From Collimonas arenae (lineage in GTDB: Bacteria; Pseudomonadota; Gammaproteobacteria; Burkholderiales; Burkholderiaceae_D): DNA of 64,000 nucleotides. The stretch covers positions 4,216,001 to 4,280,000 of the forward strand of contig NZ_CP009962.1 of NCBI RefSeq assembly GCF_000786695.1, in the 5' to 3' direction. A model generated the notes under the pieces. That model searched no databases, was not told the origin of the DNA, and saw nothing but the letters and a program-made list of their open reading frames with translations. Positions 42,623 through 50,658 of this stretch are shown in pieces. A program made the position numbers and the translations under genes. The first letter of the stretch is position 1. Each line of letters opens with the position of its first letter.

Positions 42623-43288
42623 TCACTTTAATTGCGCGACCAGTGCGTCTGCGCCTTTCTCAATACCGGCTTTCGACGCAGCTAACGATCCCATCGTCGC
42701 GCCTATATTCCAGGGACTAGGATATTGCTTCGTGATGAAGGCACTAAGAAGCCGGTCATTTGGCGCATCGTAAATCTCGACCGCGTAGATCACTGATCCA
42801 GTGAATAACCCCTCCTTGCCGCGAGCCGTTTGTACCGCGTTGTAGGGGCCGCCTCCGAGATCAAAACGTGAAAACGTGCTGAGAACCGGCGTACTGGTGG
42901 CTGCACCTGTCAGCGTGAGCTTGACGCGTAGGGTGTTCGCGGACGCATTGCTGGTGACCAGGAAGCGCGTCTTCAGCTTTTCAGTGAATTGCGTCTGCAT
43001 ATAGCTAACGAGTGTGGCCTTGTCTTTTTCATCCATATCGCCAAACTGCTGGTCCGGGCCCCGGTAGGCCGTCACCGGATCAATGATGATCCGATTGTAT
43101 TTGCTCCAATCGACGGGGGTCGAATAGCTGTAGGGAATGCGGCCGGAATCGTCCTTCGTATTGGCCGTCAGTACGGATGACGACGAGATGCCGGAATACG
43201 GCACCGGCTGGATACTGCTGCAAGCCGCCAGGGCAACGCCGCATAAAACGACCAGCGCCAGCCGGCTCGCCTTCATGGATAGGGTCAT
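42623..43288 (-). CDS. DUF3313-family lipoprotein
   Basis: 221 residues with a lipoprotein signal ending LAAC (Cys23). The mature chain shows the DUF3313 pattern: DDSGRIPYSYSTPVDWSKYN, RIIIDPVTAYRG, FSRFDLGGGPYNAVQTARGK, SVIYAVEIYDAPNDRLLSAF. Predicted in the outer-membrane inner leaflet; the function of the family is not known to me. It lies 150 nt upstream of the pqi operon in the same direction, so read-through is possible but not required. Confidence 0.85.
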   Translation of the reverse strand: MTLSMKASRLALVVLCGVALAACSSIQPVPYSGISSSSVLTANTKDDSGRIPYSYSTPVDWSKYNRIIIDPVTAYRGPDQQFGDMDEKDKATLVSYMQTQFTEKLKTRFLVTSNASANTLRVKLTLTGAATSTPVLSTFSRFDLGGGPYNAVQTARGKEGLFTGSVIYAVEIYDAPNDRLLSAFITKQYPSPWNIGATMGSLAASKAGIEKGADALVAQLK

Positions 43289-43665
43289 GTCACATTCCTT
43301 TTCAGATTTTCCAGAGATTGAAGGTCATCGCCTGACGAGCGTCGATGACCAGTAGCCGAGAAGCATGCCGCCGGATACAGGCGAGCCTGAAATCAAGCTG
43401 GAGGCTGCCTCAGAAACGATGCTGGATTGCTATCGGAATCCTTCCACAGCCGCGCTCACACTTACTCTGGCGCCCAATATAGCACCGAATCATCAATTTG
43501 CAAACCGTCTGGTCGGTTTTTAAATAAGAAGTTTTTTCCGATATCCAATCGCGAGGATATAAGCCCCATCCCCTGCTGGACGTAGTGCATTCAAGGCTGG
43601 ATTGGCGTACGTCCCCGCTCTCTCAAGGATCCGAGAGCAAGTAATAGCAAGTAATGGATCTTCTA
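43289..43665. other. Intergenic, no gene seen
   Basis: Upstream region of the DUF3313 gene. No open frame with a start signal. It ends at the second copy of the inverted-repeat element. Confidence 0.5.
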
Positions 43666-43810
43666 AGAGGCTGTTGCGAACACACCTGGCGTTGTTGCCC
43701 TTGCAAGGCCCACCCGGGCTTGCAAGCCCGGGCCTTTCTGCAGGCAGACGACAGTGTCGTCCGAAACCCCTGCTACACCCTCCTAGCCATCTGTGTTCGC
43801 AACAACCTCT
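43666..43810. repeat. 145-bp element with 19-bp terminal inverted repeats, copy 2
   Basis: Left end AGAGGCTGTTGCGAACACA (43666-43684); the right end (43792-43810) is its complement with one mismatch. It shares both ends with the element at 9924-10041 but has a different, longer centre that itself holds a CCCGGGCTTGCAAGCCCGGG palindrome. The right edge overlaps the stop codon of the tetR gene. Confidence 0.85.
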
Positions 43811-44378
43811 AAGTCTTCAAGGGAGTTGACCATTGCTGGCCGTCGAGCAGACGATCAAACAGACGCTCGCGCTCTTCCTTCGAGAGCGGACAGAGTCCCA
43901 ATATGGAGGTCAAGAGCAATCCCCTGGCTGCTGCCCAACGCAGCGTCGCCAATTCCGGATCCGCCGCCTCCCCCTGGATGGCTTCAATCTTTTTGGCATC
44001 GTTTTCCCGGAACATGGATAAAAGGCTAGGATCTTCGCCAATCCCGCCGAGAATGGCGAAGGCGATCGATTGCGGATCATTGATGGCTTCGCGCGCGACC
44101 GCAATCTGCGTCGCCAGTTGGGCCTCCGGCGTTGCAGGCCCCAGCTTGGCCATATAGTCCTGGGAAAATTTCTCGAAATATTCGGCCTGATGTTCCAGCA
44201 ACGCTTTCAACACTGCCGCCTTGCTGCCGAATTGATGCATCACCCCACCCTTGCTGATACCGCCTTCGCGTGCGATGGCGTCAAGCGTTAGCCGGCCTGG
44301 ACCGTCGCGCACGATAATGGCTAGCGCCGCCTGGATGATGAGGCTGCGGGATCGTTCCGAGCGGGTGGTATTGTCCAA
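43809..44378 (-). CDS. TetR-family transcriptional regulator
   Basis: About 189 residues. The TTG at 44378 is chosen as start (GGAG 7 nt upstream; protein begins DNTTRSERSRSLIIQAALAI, the normal TetR N-terminus); the frame is open further upstream, but that part does not look like protein. The helix-turn-helix is GRLTLDAIAREGGISKGGVM followed by HQFGSKAAVLKALLEHQ. The C-terminal ligand domain is all-helical with ATLRWAAARGLLLTSILGLC. Target unknown. The stop TAG (43809-43811) is made by the end of the repeat element, so insertion may have trimmed the last residues. Confidence 0.85.
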   Translation of the reverse strand: MDNTTRSERSRSLIIQAALAIIVRDGPGRLTLDAIAREGGISKGGVMHQFGSKAAVLKALLEHQAEYFEKFSQDYMAKLGPATPEAQLATQIAVAREAINDPQSIAFAILGGIGEDPSLLSMFRENDAKKIEAIQGEAADPELATLRWAAARGLLLTSILGLCPLSKEERERLFDRLLDGQQWSTPLKT

Positions 44379-44493
44379 TGCCTGTCTCCATCGCGGGAAC
44401 GCCCGCCAAATCCATGACGATAGCGTGGAATGAGGACAGAAACAATCTTTCCGGTTTGTTTTTTTGCGATTTCTCTCCACGTACGACGCTGTA

Positions 44494-44592
44494 AACAGAG
44501 ATAACAGAGATAACAGAGATAACAGAGATAACAGAGATAACAGAGATAACAGAGATAACAGAGATAACAGAGATAACAGAGATAACAGAGAT
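44494..44592. repeat. Perfect 11 x 9-bp microsatellite (AACAGAGAT)
   Basis: Eleven identical copies of AACAGAGAT fill 44494-44592 without a mismatch. The array lies about 115-215 nt upstream of the tetR start, where promoter elements would be expected. A minus-strand frame through it reads LCY repeats, but it has no start signal and is not called. Confidence 0.97.
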
Positions 44593-45281
44593 TGTTAAGA
44601 ATCGGCGCCGTACTGGTTACGCATGCGCCGCAGTCAGTCTCCATGTGAAGCAGATGCGAGCGTATTCGCCAGCAGAGCCGCAATACTCGACGAGGGATCA
44701 CACTCCTGACAAACAACAGCAGATTTTGCGCGCCAGCATCTGCAGCTATTGCCGACGCTCCTGACGCCAGCTCCCCCGTGAAACACGCGCTCCTTCTCAA
44801 AAGCCTGTCATCAAAGGGTCAAGCCTGACTTATATCCGCTGCTCTTAATTTTTTCCACCAAGAAATAACACACCTGATCGCAACGCATCAATCCCTTGAT
44901 TGAGCAGAGACCAGCATCCGCACATGGCGGCCGGCATTATCCAGATAGATCGACTGTGTATAAAAACACACAAAAATTTCTTTGCAGAAATGTAATTTGA
45001 AAACAAATGTTAACAAGTGTGCATTTTCTTATGCATAGGGTTAATTCATTTGATAACAATTGTTAAAACAACGCGCTTGATGTTAGACGAGGCAATCGAT
45101 CTCTACGATGATTTCCTAAGTGCATTCCTTATCAAAAGAAATATACACGACGACAAAAATGCCCCTTTTTCTGATCTAACCGGGCAAATGAAAAAGGAAA
45201 TACAGATATTGAATTTGCTTTGAGTAAATATTTTGAAAAATGGCAATGTGAAAAAGTGCTACCGCACAACAGCACGACACG
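44593..45281. other. Intergenic, no convincing gene
   Basis: AT-rich towards the right. A short plus-strand frame ending at 45223 (LDEAIDLYDDFLSAFLIKRN) has no good start site. The promoter of the response-regulator gene at 45282 should be here. Confidence 0.5.
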
Positions 45282-45965
45282 ATGAATAAAATTGCTATTC
45301 TTGATAACGACACCAGTCATGCCGATCTGATTTGCAAGGCGCTCACTTCTTTTGGATACAGCTGCCACGCCTATGGAAATCATGGACAGATCATCACTCG
45401 GTTGGACAGCCGTAACTACGACATGGCGCTGCTCGCAACGGACGATGTGGTCAATCTGACGATGCTGCAATGGATCAGGGACAATCTTCCCGCAAATTTT
45501 CCAGTAGTTGTTATCGGCAACCGTTCAGGCGAAGACGACGTCGTCAGAGCGCTCAACGCCGGCGCCGACAACTATATTGCCAAGCCGGTCCGCACCAGAG
45601 AACTGGCGGCGGTGATACAGGCGCTGATGCGCCGCACCTACTCGGTCCAGCCGCAGCACGACCTGCTGCGATTCGACAGCTATGCCTTCCATACCCGAAG
45701 CTACTCCCTGACCATGGCAGACAGGCCGATTAAAATGACCGACAAGGAATTCGAGTTGGCGCTTCTGTTGTTCAGCAATCTCAACCAAGTGATTTCGCGC
45801 ACCTATATTCTTACCTATGTGTGGGGGCACACCGTGCCGACGCGTTCGCTGGACGTACATCTGGCGCGCATACGCCGGAAGCTGCAGCTGGGATCAAAAT
45901 CGAGCTATCGCCTGATTTCGATTTACGCCCAAGGGTACAAACTGAGCGGTCCGTTCGGCGATTGA
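45282..45965 (+). CDS. OmpR-type response regulator with degenerate receiver
   Basis: 227 residues: a receiver-like domain (1-120) and a winged-helix OmpR/PhoB DNA-binding domain (about 128-225; MTDKEFELALLLFSNLNQVI, LDVHLARIRRKLQ, YRLISIYAQGYKL). The acidic pair (Asp8, Asp10) and the Lys of the YIAKP motif are present. The phospho-acceptor position, normally the Asp of LLLLD, is Ala52 in MALLATDD, and the conserved Thr/Ser is Gly in VVVIGNRSG. No sensor kinase is adjacent. I infer a phosphorylation-independent or atypically controlled regulator. The closest aspartates (54, 55) might substitute, but their position is off. Confidence 0.88.
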   Translation: MNKIAILDNDTSHADLICKALTSFGYSCHAYGNHGQIITRLDSRNYDMALLATDDVVNLTMLQWIRDNLPANFPVVVIGNRSGEDDVVRALNAGADNYIAKPVRTRELAAVIQALMRRTYSVQPQHDLLRFDSYAFHTRSYSLTMADRPIKMTDKEFELALLLFSNLNQVISRTYILTYVWGHTVPTRSLDVHLARIRRKLQLGSKSSYRLISIYAQGYKLSGPFGD

Positions 45966-46061
45966 TACAAGAGCTTTCATGGGCTGGATGCGATTCCGGA
46001 GCATGGAATTTTTGCGAGAGCCGTATCGTCGATATCCGATGTCGAATTGATTTTTTGTGCC

Positions 46062-46526
46062 TCAGAGCAGAGGAAAACCGGCGTCAGCTTTGATTTCGCG
46101 TAAAGAGAGCATGGATTCGACCGACGTCACGCCGGGCAGCGTGCGCATCACATCGCGCATGAAGGCGCCGTATTCATCAAGATCGCGCACGGCAATCTGC
46201 AGCAGATAATCCGCCGACCCGGAGATGTTGTGGCATGAAACGATACGTTCGATCGCCAGGATTTCACGTTCGAAGCGGTCCGACAAGGCGCGGTCATGGA
46301 TATTGAAGCGGATTTGTGCGAACGCAATGACGCCGATATCCAACGCTTTACGCGACAGCACGGCGCGATACCCCTCAATGTAGCCGGCATTTTCCAGTTG
46401 CTTCAAACGCCGTGCGCAAGGCGTTTCACTCAGACCGATCCGTTCCGCCAGCTTGGCGATCGGAATGCGGCCATCCTGGCGGACAGCGGCAAGAATTGCA
46501 CGATCGGTTTTATCTAGATTTTTCAT
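46062..46526 (-). CDS. Lrp/AsnC-family regulator
   Basis: 154 residues from ATG 46526 (GGCGGAAT upstream; the longer start at 46553 is less likely). N-terminal helix-turn-helix (LDKTDRAILAAVRQDGRIPI, AKLAERIGLSETPCARRLKQ) and C-terminal RAM amino-acid-binding domain (IERIVSCHNISGSADYLLQI, RTLPGVTSVESMLSLREIK). It is divergent from the LysE-type exporter gene 130 nt away, a classic arrangement in which the Lrp-type protein senses an amino acid and switches on its export. Confidence 0.92.
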   Translation of the reverse strand: MKNLDKTDRAILAAVRQDGRIPIAKLAERIGLSETPCARRLKQLENAGYIEGYRAVLSRKALDIGVIAFAQIRFNIHDRALSDRFEREILAIERIVSCHNISGSADYLLQIAVRDLDEYGAFMRDVMRTLPGVTSVESMLSLREIKADAGFPLL

Positions 46527-46656
46527 AATTGGATTCCGCCATAATATTTTCATATATTAGTGCATTACTTCAAATCAACCGATTAAATCACGTAAATTTG
46601 CCTTAAAACACTAGATAACATGCGGCATCATCTAGCCTTCAATACGGAGGTTGTAC

Positions 46657-47286
46657 ATGGTTTCGCTTCACCTGCTTTCAGTCTTTATCGGTGCGCTAGT
46701 GGTTGTCTACGCACTACCTGGCCCGGACATGGCGCTGGTGTTGCAGACCAGCACCAGTAAAGGAATCAGGCAAGGACTGGCGACGGCGGGCGGCCTTGCC
46801 ATCGCGCGTACTGCGCATGTGACGCTCTCCGCTTGTGGCGTAGCCGCCCTGCTGCGCGGTGCGCCATGGCTGTATAGCGTGGTACGGATAGCGGGATCCG
46901 TGTATCTGGCGTATGTGGCAATACAGATTTTCCGCTCCCCTGGATTCGGCGTCACCGATGCAGTAGAGCCGCAACAGCGCGATGCCAGCTTGCGCTCGGC
47001 GGTCCTCAAAGGCATGCTGAGTTGCCTGCTGAACCCCAAGGCGCTGCTGTTCTGCTCAGTGCTGTTGCCGCAGTTCGTGCATGCAGACGCTGGTCCGGTA
47101 TGGTCGCAAGTGCTGGAGCTCGGCGTCGTGCTGGTCGTCATCGGCGTGATGTTTGACCTTGCGCTCACTTTCGGCGCGGCCAGGATCGCAAACTGGCTAC
47201 GCGGCAATCCGCGCGCCCAAATCATGCAGCGCTGGACATTCTCAGCTGCGTTGATGGCATTTGCCTTACGTTTGTCAGTGGAGTGA
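46657..47286 (+). CDS. LysE/RhtB-family amino-acid exporter
   Basis: 209 residues from ATG 46657, preceded by GGAGG with ideal spacing. The family signature is clear: LSVFIGALVVVYALPGPDMA near the start (PGPDM motif), QGLATAGGLAIARTAHVTLS, the LNPKALLF motif (CLLNPKALLFCSVLLPQFV) and a final basic helix. Six membrane spans are expected in the inner membrane. Substrate unknown; regulation by the divergent Lrp-type gene is likely. Confidence 0.92.
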   Translation: MVSLHLLSVFIGALVVVYALPGPDMALVLQTSTSKGIRQGLATAGGLAIARTAHVTLSACGVAALLRGAPWLYSVVRIAGSVYLAYVAIQIFRSPGFGVTDAVEPQQRDASLRSAVLKGMLSCLLNPKALLFCSVLLPQFVHADAGPVWSQVLELGVVLVVIGVMFDLALTFGAARIANWLRGNPRAQIMQRWTFSAALMAFALRLSVE

Positions 47287-47457
47287 AACGAATGCCCGGA
47301 ATCTGACCGGCATTCTGGGGGCAATTATGCGCTCAACGATGAGCTGGTAGATTTTGCCCCATCAGGGGTGATTCGCTATGTATGTTTCTTTCTGATAGAA
47401 GTATGCGACGGCAGAGCGGATCGAAACCCGCTTGCCGCCACGCTCACTCATCATTGA

Positions 47458-47880
47458 TTACTTGGCAGCGAGATCGAATTTACACACGAATGTCATCATC
47501 ACTTCTGCTACCGATCCATCCGCCGGTTTGACAAAAGTCGAGCCTTTCAAGGCGTCGCTGTGATCGACCTTAGCGCCGGAACCATCGAGTCCTGCAAACA
47601 GAATCTCTTTACTCAGGCGTAAAGTCTTGGCTTTGCAATCGTACTGGGTGAAATCCTGGTAGGACTGGAAAGTTGGCAATGCCTTGGTGTCGCCGTCATT
47701 CTTGCGTGGCTCTTTGAAATTCCACATTGACCATGCTTCCCGGATACCTTTGGTTTCCTTGATCGAGGCCTGGTCCAGCTTCAGTTCCGAGGTATCGCTC
47801 GAGCCGACGGATTGCCAGTCGGCGGCGTTAGCGACTACACAAGCGAGGCCGAGGGTAAGGGTGAGCGCTAATTTCTTCAT
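47458..47880 (-). CDS. Exported surface-adhesin E-like protein
   Basis: 140 residues starting at ATG 47880 (AAGGAAA upstream). Signal peptide ends ANA-A (residue 19). The mature domain, SSDTSELKLDQASIKETKGI, WSMWNFKEPR, YQDFTQYDCKAKTLRLSKEI, fits the surface-adhesin protein E (Haemophilus PE-like) family that is common in betaproteobacteria, where its role is unproven. Two cysteines (in YDCKAK and FVCKFD) could form a disulfide. A terminator of the next minus-strand gene lies just upstream, so it has its own promoter. Confidence 0.8.
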   Translation of the reverse strand: MKKLALTLTLGLACVVANAADWQSVGSSDTSELKLDQASIKETKGIREAWSMWNFKEPRKNDGDTKALPTFQSYQDFTQYDCKAKTLRLSKEILFAGLDGSGAKVDHSDALKGSTFVKPADGSVAEVMMTFVCKFDLAAK

Positions 47881-47974
47881 GTAGTTTTCCTTATAAGGTA
47901 CGTGCTGGGTTCGACTTCGCATAGTAAACATAATTCCCGCCGCAGGGCGGCAAATTAGTAACAAAGTGAAAATC

Positions 47975-48003
47975 AAAAAGCCCCGCACATGGCGGGGCTT
48001 TTT
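47975..48003 (-). terminator. Strong bidirectional-looking terminator
   Basis: AAAAAGCCCCGC (47975-47986) pairs with GCGGGGCTTTTT (47992-48003) around a 5-nt loop. It lies 35 nt after the PsiF-like gene on the minus strand. Confidence 0.92.
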
Positions 48004-48038
48004 GGAGTTGCAGCACTGGATTGATGCTGCGAACTGGC

Positions 48039-48329
48039 TTAGGCCTTAGGTTTTGACAAGCATTGCTTCATGAAAGCCTTGCGGTCGTCGCCCTTTTTAC
48101 CGGTTGCATCAACATTGCATGCCTTCATTTTTTCTTGCTGCGACATAGGAGCAGCGGCTGCCGGCTTTGCGCTCAGACAATCTTTCATGAAAGCCTTGCG
48201 GTCGTCGCCAGCTTTACCGGTGGCATCTTTGTTGCACGTTGCCATCTTGCTTTGCTGTGCATTTTCGGCAAATGCCGGATTAAAAATAAAGCAGCAAGCG
48301 AGCAGTGCCAGACCTGACAGTTTTTTCAT
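48039..48329 (-). CDS. PsiF-repeat exported protein
   Basis: 96 residues: signal peptide (LLACCFIFNPAFA, cleaved near 21) and two PsiF repeats, MATCNKDATGKAGDDRKAFM and MKACNVDATGKKGDDRKAFM, each ending in a conserved Cys segment (DCLSAKP, QCLSKPK). In E. coli PsiF is a phosphate-starvation-inducible periplasmic protein of unknown role. Here it is monocistronic with its own terminator. A pho box was not identified by eye. Confidence 0.92.
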   Translation of the reverse strand: MKKLSGLALLACCFIFNPAFAENAQQSKMATCNKDATGKAGDDRKAFMKDCLSAKPAAAAPMSQQEKMKACNVDATGKKGDDRKAFMKQCLSKPKA

Positions 48330-48631
48330 GGTTTTCTCTCCGTTTCCAACAGTTGGGTTATCTCCAGCAAAATCGCCGCCCAGCTGAATGCAGCGACTAT
48401 GCGGCTCGCTGCATTACAGCACGAAATTTACCGCCTGCCAATATGTTGGCTATATGCATATGCGGATTTGCCATAAGAGACTGTTAGAGAGAATTAGAGG
48501 CAGTTCAAAGTGTCATTCTTAAAATGATATTCACAATTTGCATGACTCGTATGTGAAACCGAAATTGGATAAGTCATTTCAAAATGCCTATACTGCACTG
48601 CAACATAGAAGACGACATGAAAGGGAATATT

Positions 48632-48823
48632 ATGGCTAGCATCTCTCCACCACTGCCGATGTCGGCACGTTCGATCACTCGTACCATGCAAGCTCAGGCG
48701 CGTTTTGATGCGCATTTCGACGGTAAGAATCCAGCTAAGCAACAACCAGGTCTGCTCGACAAAATATTGGCAGTCTGGAGCGCGCCCTACAAAAAAATGG
48801 GCGGTTCTTTCCTGCGCTTCTGA
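48632..48823 (+). CDS. Small hypothetical protein, 63 aa
   Basis: Start ATG 48632 follows AAAGGGAATATT; an in-frame ATG at 48617 is the alternative. Soluble, basic (MSARSITRTMQAQARFDAHF, LDKILAVWSAPYKKMGGSFL). No family recognised. It is immediately followed by a strong terminator, which supports it being a real transcript. Confidence 0.55.
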   Translation: MASISPPLPMSARSITRTMQAQARFDAHFDGKNPAKQQPGLLDKILAVWSAPYKKMGGSFLRF

Positions 48824-48852
48824 ATTTAGCGAGTTCGTTGGTTGATATCACT

Positions 48853-48877
48853 AGCCCCGCCGCCTGCGGGGCTTTTT
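48853..48877 (+). terminator. Rho-independent terminator
   Basis: AGCCCCGC (48853-48860), loop CGCCT, GCGGGGCT (48866-48873), then TTTT. It ends the small 63-aa gene. Confidence 0.92.
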
Positions 48878-48905
48878 ATTGTCCGCAGCATGGCGCGGCT
48901 CCCGA

Positions 48906-48985
48906 GTTACCCACAGAAAGTGTGCGCAAGCCTGTTGATAACCTTGCCGTAAAAATTCTAAGCTTATGATTTATATGATTTTTTA
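48906..48985. repeat. Dispersed DnaA-box-like repeat, single copy
   Basis: Contains GTTACCCACAGA, GTGTG and TGTTGATAAC in the same order and spacing as the tandem array at 58529-58846 and the copy at 62895. The part after it (GCTTATGATTTATATGATTTTTT) also matches the other copies. Confidence 0.8.
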
Positions 48986-49065
48986 AGTACTGCATCAGAC
49001 CGGGTCAATTGCTGCCGAAAGCCGCCCATGATATGCATCGCAACCCAATTTCAGTTTGTACAGGT

Positions 49066-49100
49066 AAAAAAAAAGCCCGCTCACCTTGCGGTTGCGGGCT
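49066..49100 (-). terminator. Rho-independent terminator
   Basis: AGCCCGC (49074-49080) pairs with GCGGGCT (49094-49100); the minus strand runs into at least eight T residues. It serves the DUF3761-like small gene or a small RNA (see findings). Confidence 0.88.
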
Positions 49101-49253
49101 GAATCCAAACCTTAGGAGGTGTTGGAGGAGACAGGTGTAACTATATGGCATTGCAACACTGTCGTCTGCTTTATTTGCCTGATAACAGTTATTAGATATC
49201 TATATATCAGCGTCAGATATTTTCATCCATTTGCGCAAACGCCGGATTTATCG

Positions 49254-49499
49254 TCATTTGTGCTTGCCGTCATGGCCACGGCAAGCATCAGCCCGCGCCT
49301 TGCGCATGGCGCCATCTTTGCAACGCATGACGCTATGGGTGTTCATCCGATGATTGCCATCGTAAAAGGATTCTGGACGCCGGTCGTTCCTGGCATCGGG
49401 ATGCCCTTCCAGTCCCATGCCAGGCTGCGGCCGATCTTGCGCATAAACCACGGGGGTGACCGCAAGCAATAGCGTCAATATGCTCAACATTTTTTTCAT
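49254..49499 (-). CDS. Small exported protein, DUF3761-like tail
   Basis: 81 residues from ATG 49499 (AAAGG upstream). Signal peptide LSILTLLLAVTPVVYA, then a Pro/Gly/Asp-rich segment (QDRPQPGMGLEGHPDARNDR) and a Cys-containing end (MRCKDGAMRKARADACRGHD). CKDG...ACRGHDG resembles the small DUF3761 exported proteins. Function unknown. Upstream lies the terminator-free start of its own unit; downstream a strong terminator at 49066-49100. Confidence 0.7.
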   Translation of the reverse strand: MKKMLSILTLLLAVTPVVYAQDRPQPGMGLEGHPDARNDRRPESFYDGNHRMNTHSVMRCKDGAMRKARADACRGHDGKHK

Positions 49500-49605
49500 A
49501 TACCGGACCTTTCGTAATGACTTCACTCACAAAATCGATCTCTGATACGACGACTTAACGTTGAGTCAATCTACGCTCTTTACGTTCCGCTGCCTAAAAA
49601 TTTCT

Positions 49606-50658
49606 TTACGGTTCTGTATCAGATTGTAAGGCGCGAGATTGCAGATCCAGGTATAGCGCCTCCCCCGACAAGGGCTGCAAGCCGGTCCCCTCGGCAGCAT
49701 GGATCAGCGCGACGATATGGCGATTGGCGGGGGCACCCTTGCCCAGCGATTGCGCCAGGCAGACAATCGCGCCGTTCAGATAATCCACTTCAGTACGACG
49801 CCCTGCCCGCAAATCTTCCCACATCGACGAGCGTGCTTCAGGATCGATTTTCAGCATCGCCGCCGCGATCCGCTTGAACAGTGAATCAGGCAGGCGCAAT
49901 AGCATCGGCAGGAACTGCGGAGCGACCTTGGCGATTTTGGCGGGACGGATTCCGGCCGCGCGCAGCACCTGCAACGCCTCCTCAATCAATAAAGCCAGGC
50001 AGCGCCGATATGCACGCTGCGACAATTCGCTCTTCAGCGGCAAATCCGACAGCGCATTCACGGCGTTGTTCAGATTCAGCAGCAACTTGCCCCATTGGAT
50101 GGCGGCGAAATCATGGCATTGCTGTATCGGCAAACCCGCTTCGCTGAAAATTGCATGCCACTGTTCTAGCCTGGCGCATGCCTCGATCATCAGCTCTCCG
50201 CCGCTGCCGCGATGAAAGCGGCTACCTGCCATCTGCACCACGTTGAATGGCACCATGCCGGCCAACACCTGCCAGCCAGTCATCGCGCCACGCAAGGTAT
50301 TGGCATTGCCGACGCCATTCTGCAGGCTGACGATCAGCGCCTCGGGCTTGGCGTATTGCGCAATCGCAACCGCCGCTGCCGCGCTGTCGGCGCTCTTGAC
50401 CGTGACCAGGATCAGGTCCGCTGCGGCCAGTGCAGAGGGATTTTCGTCATAGGGGAAATCATGCGCCTCAAGCTGCTGCCGGCGACCATCCAGATCGGTG
50501 AGCAGCACGCCTTGGCTGGCAATCTGCCGATGCATGCGAGCGCGGCCGATCATGACCACATCGGCGCCGGCGGCGTAGAGCGAAGCGCCGATGTAGACGC
50601 CAATCGAACCGGCGCCGAAAACGGCGATTTTCATTGTGACGCCACGATCTGCAGCCAT
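49606..50658 (-). CDS. Ketopantoate reductase-family protein
   Basis: 350 residues. N-terminal Rossmann fold (MKIAVFGAGSIGVYIG, NADPH binding), LILVTVKSADSAA and LIVSLQNGVGNANTL motifs, and a C-terminal helical domain with WGKLLLNLNNAVNALSDLP carrying the catalytic Lys. It would reduce a 2-oxoacid such as ketopantoate to pantoate, but the family has several substrates, so panE is not assigned. ATG 50658 overlaps the stop of the Mpo1-like gene by one base; ATG 50634 (MKIAVFG) is an equally good start. The two genes are probably co-transcribed. Confidence 0.88.
   Translation of the reverse strand: MAADRGVTMKIAVFGAGSIGVYIGASLYAAGADVVMIGRARMHRQIASQGVLLTDLDGRRQQLEAHDFPYDENPSALAAADLILVTVKSADSAAAAVAIAQYAKPEALIVSLQNGVGNANTLRGAMTGWQVLAGMVPFNVVQMAGSRFHRGSGGELMIEACARLEQWHAIFSEAGLPIQQCHDFAAIQWGKLLLNLNNAVNALSDLPLKSELSQRAYRRCLALLIEEALQVLRAAGIRPAKIAKVAPQFLPMLLRLPDSLFKRIAAAMLKIDPEARSSMWEDLRAGRRTEVDYLNGAIVCLAQSLGKGAPANRHIVALIHAAEGTGLQPLSGEALYLDLQSRALQSDTEP

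Noticed and set aside
44494..44592. CRISPR-like array
   Set aside because: The 9-bp units are contiguous and have no spacers. No cas gene is present. I found no CRISPR in the window.
44321..44800. 159-codon minus-strand frame with LCY repeats
   Set aside because: It reads through the 9-bp microsatellite because 9 is a multiple of 3. The true TetR N-terminus is recognised elsewhere and no ribosome-binding site precedes this frame.
45017..45223. 68-codon plus-strand frame
   Set aside because: AT-rich, weak start, no family; left uncalled.
48584..48631. Longer N-terminus for the 63-aa protein
   Set aside because: The good ribosome-binding site AAAGGG sits inside this stretch, which favours the ATG at 48632.
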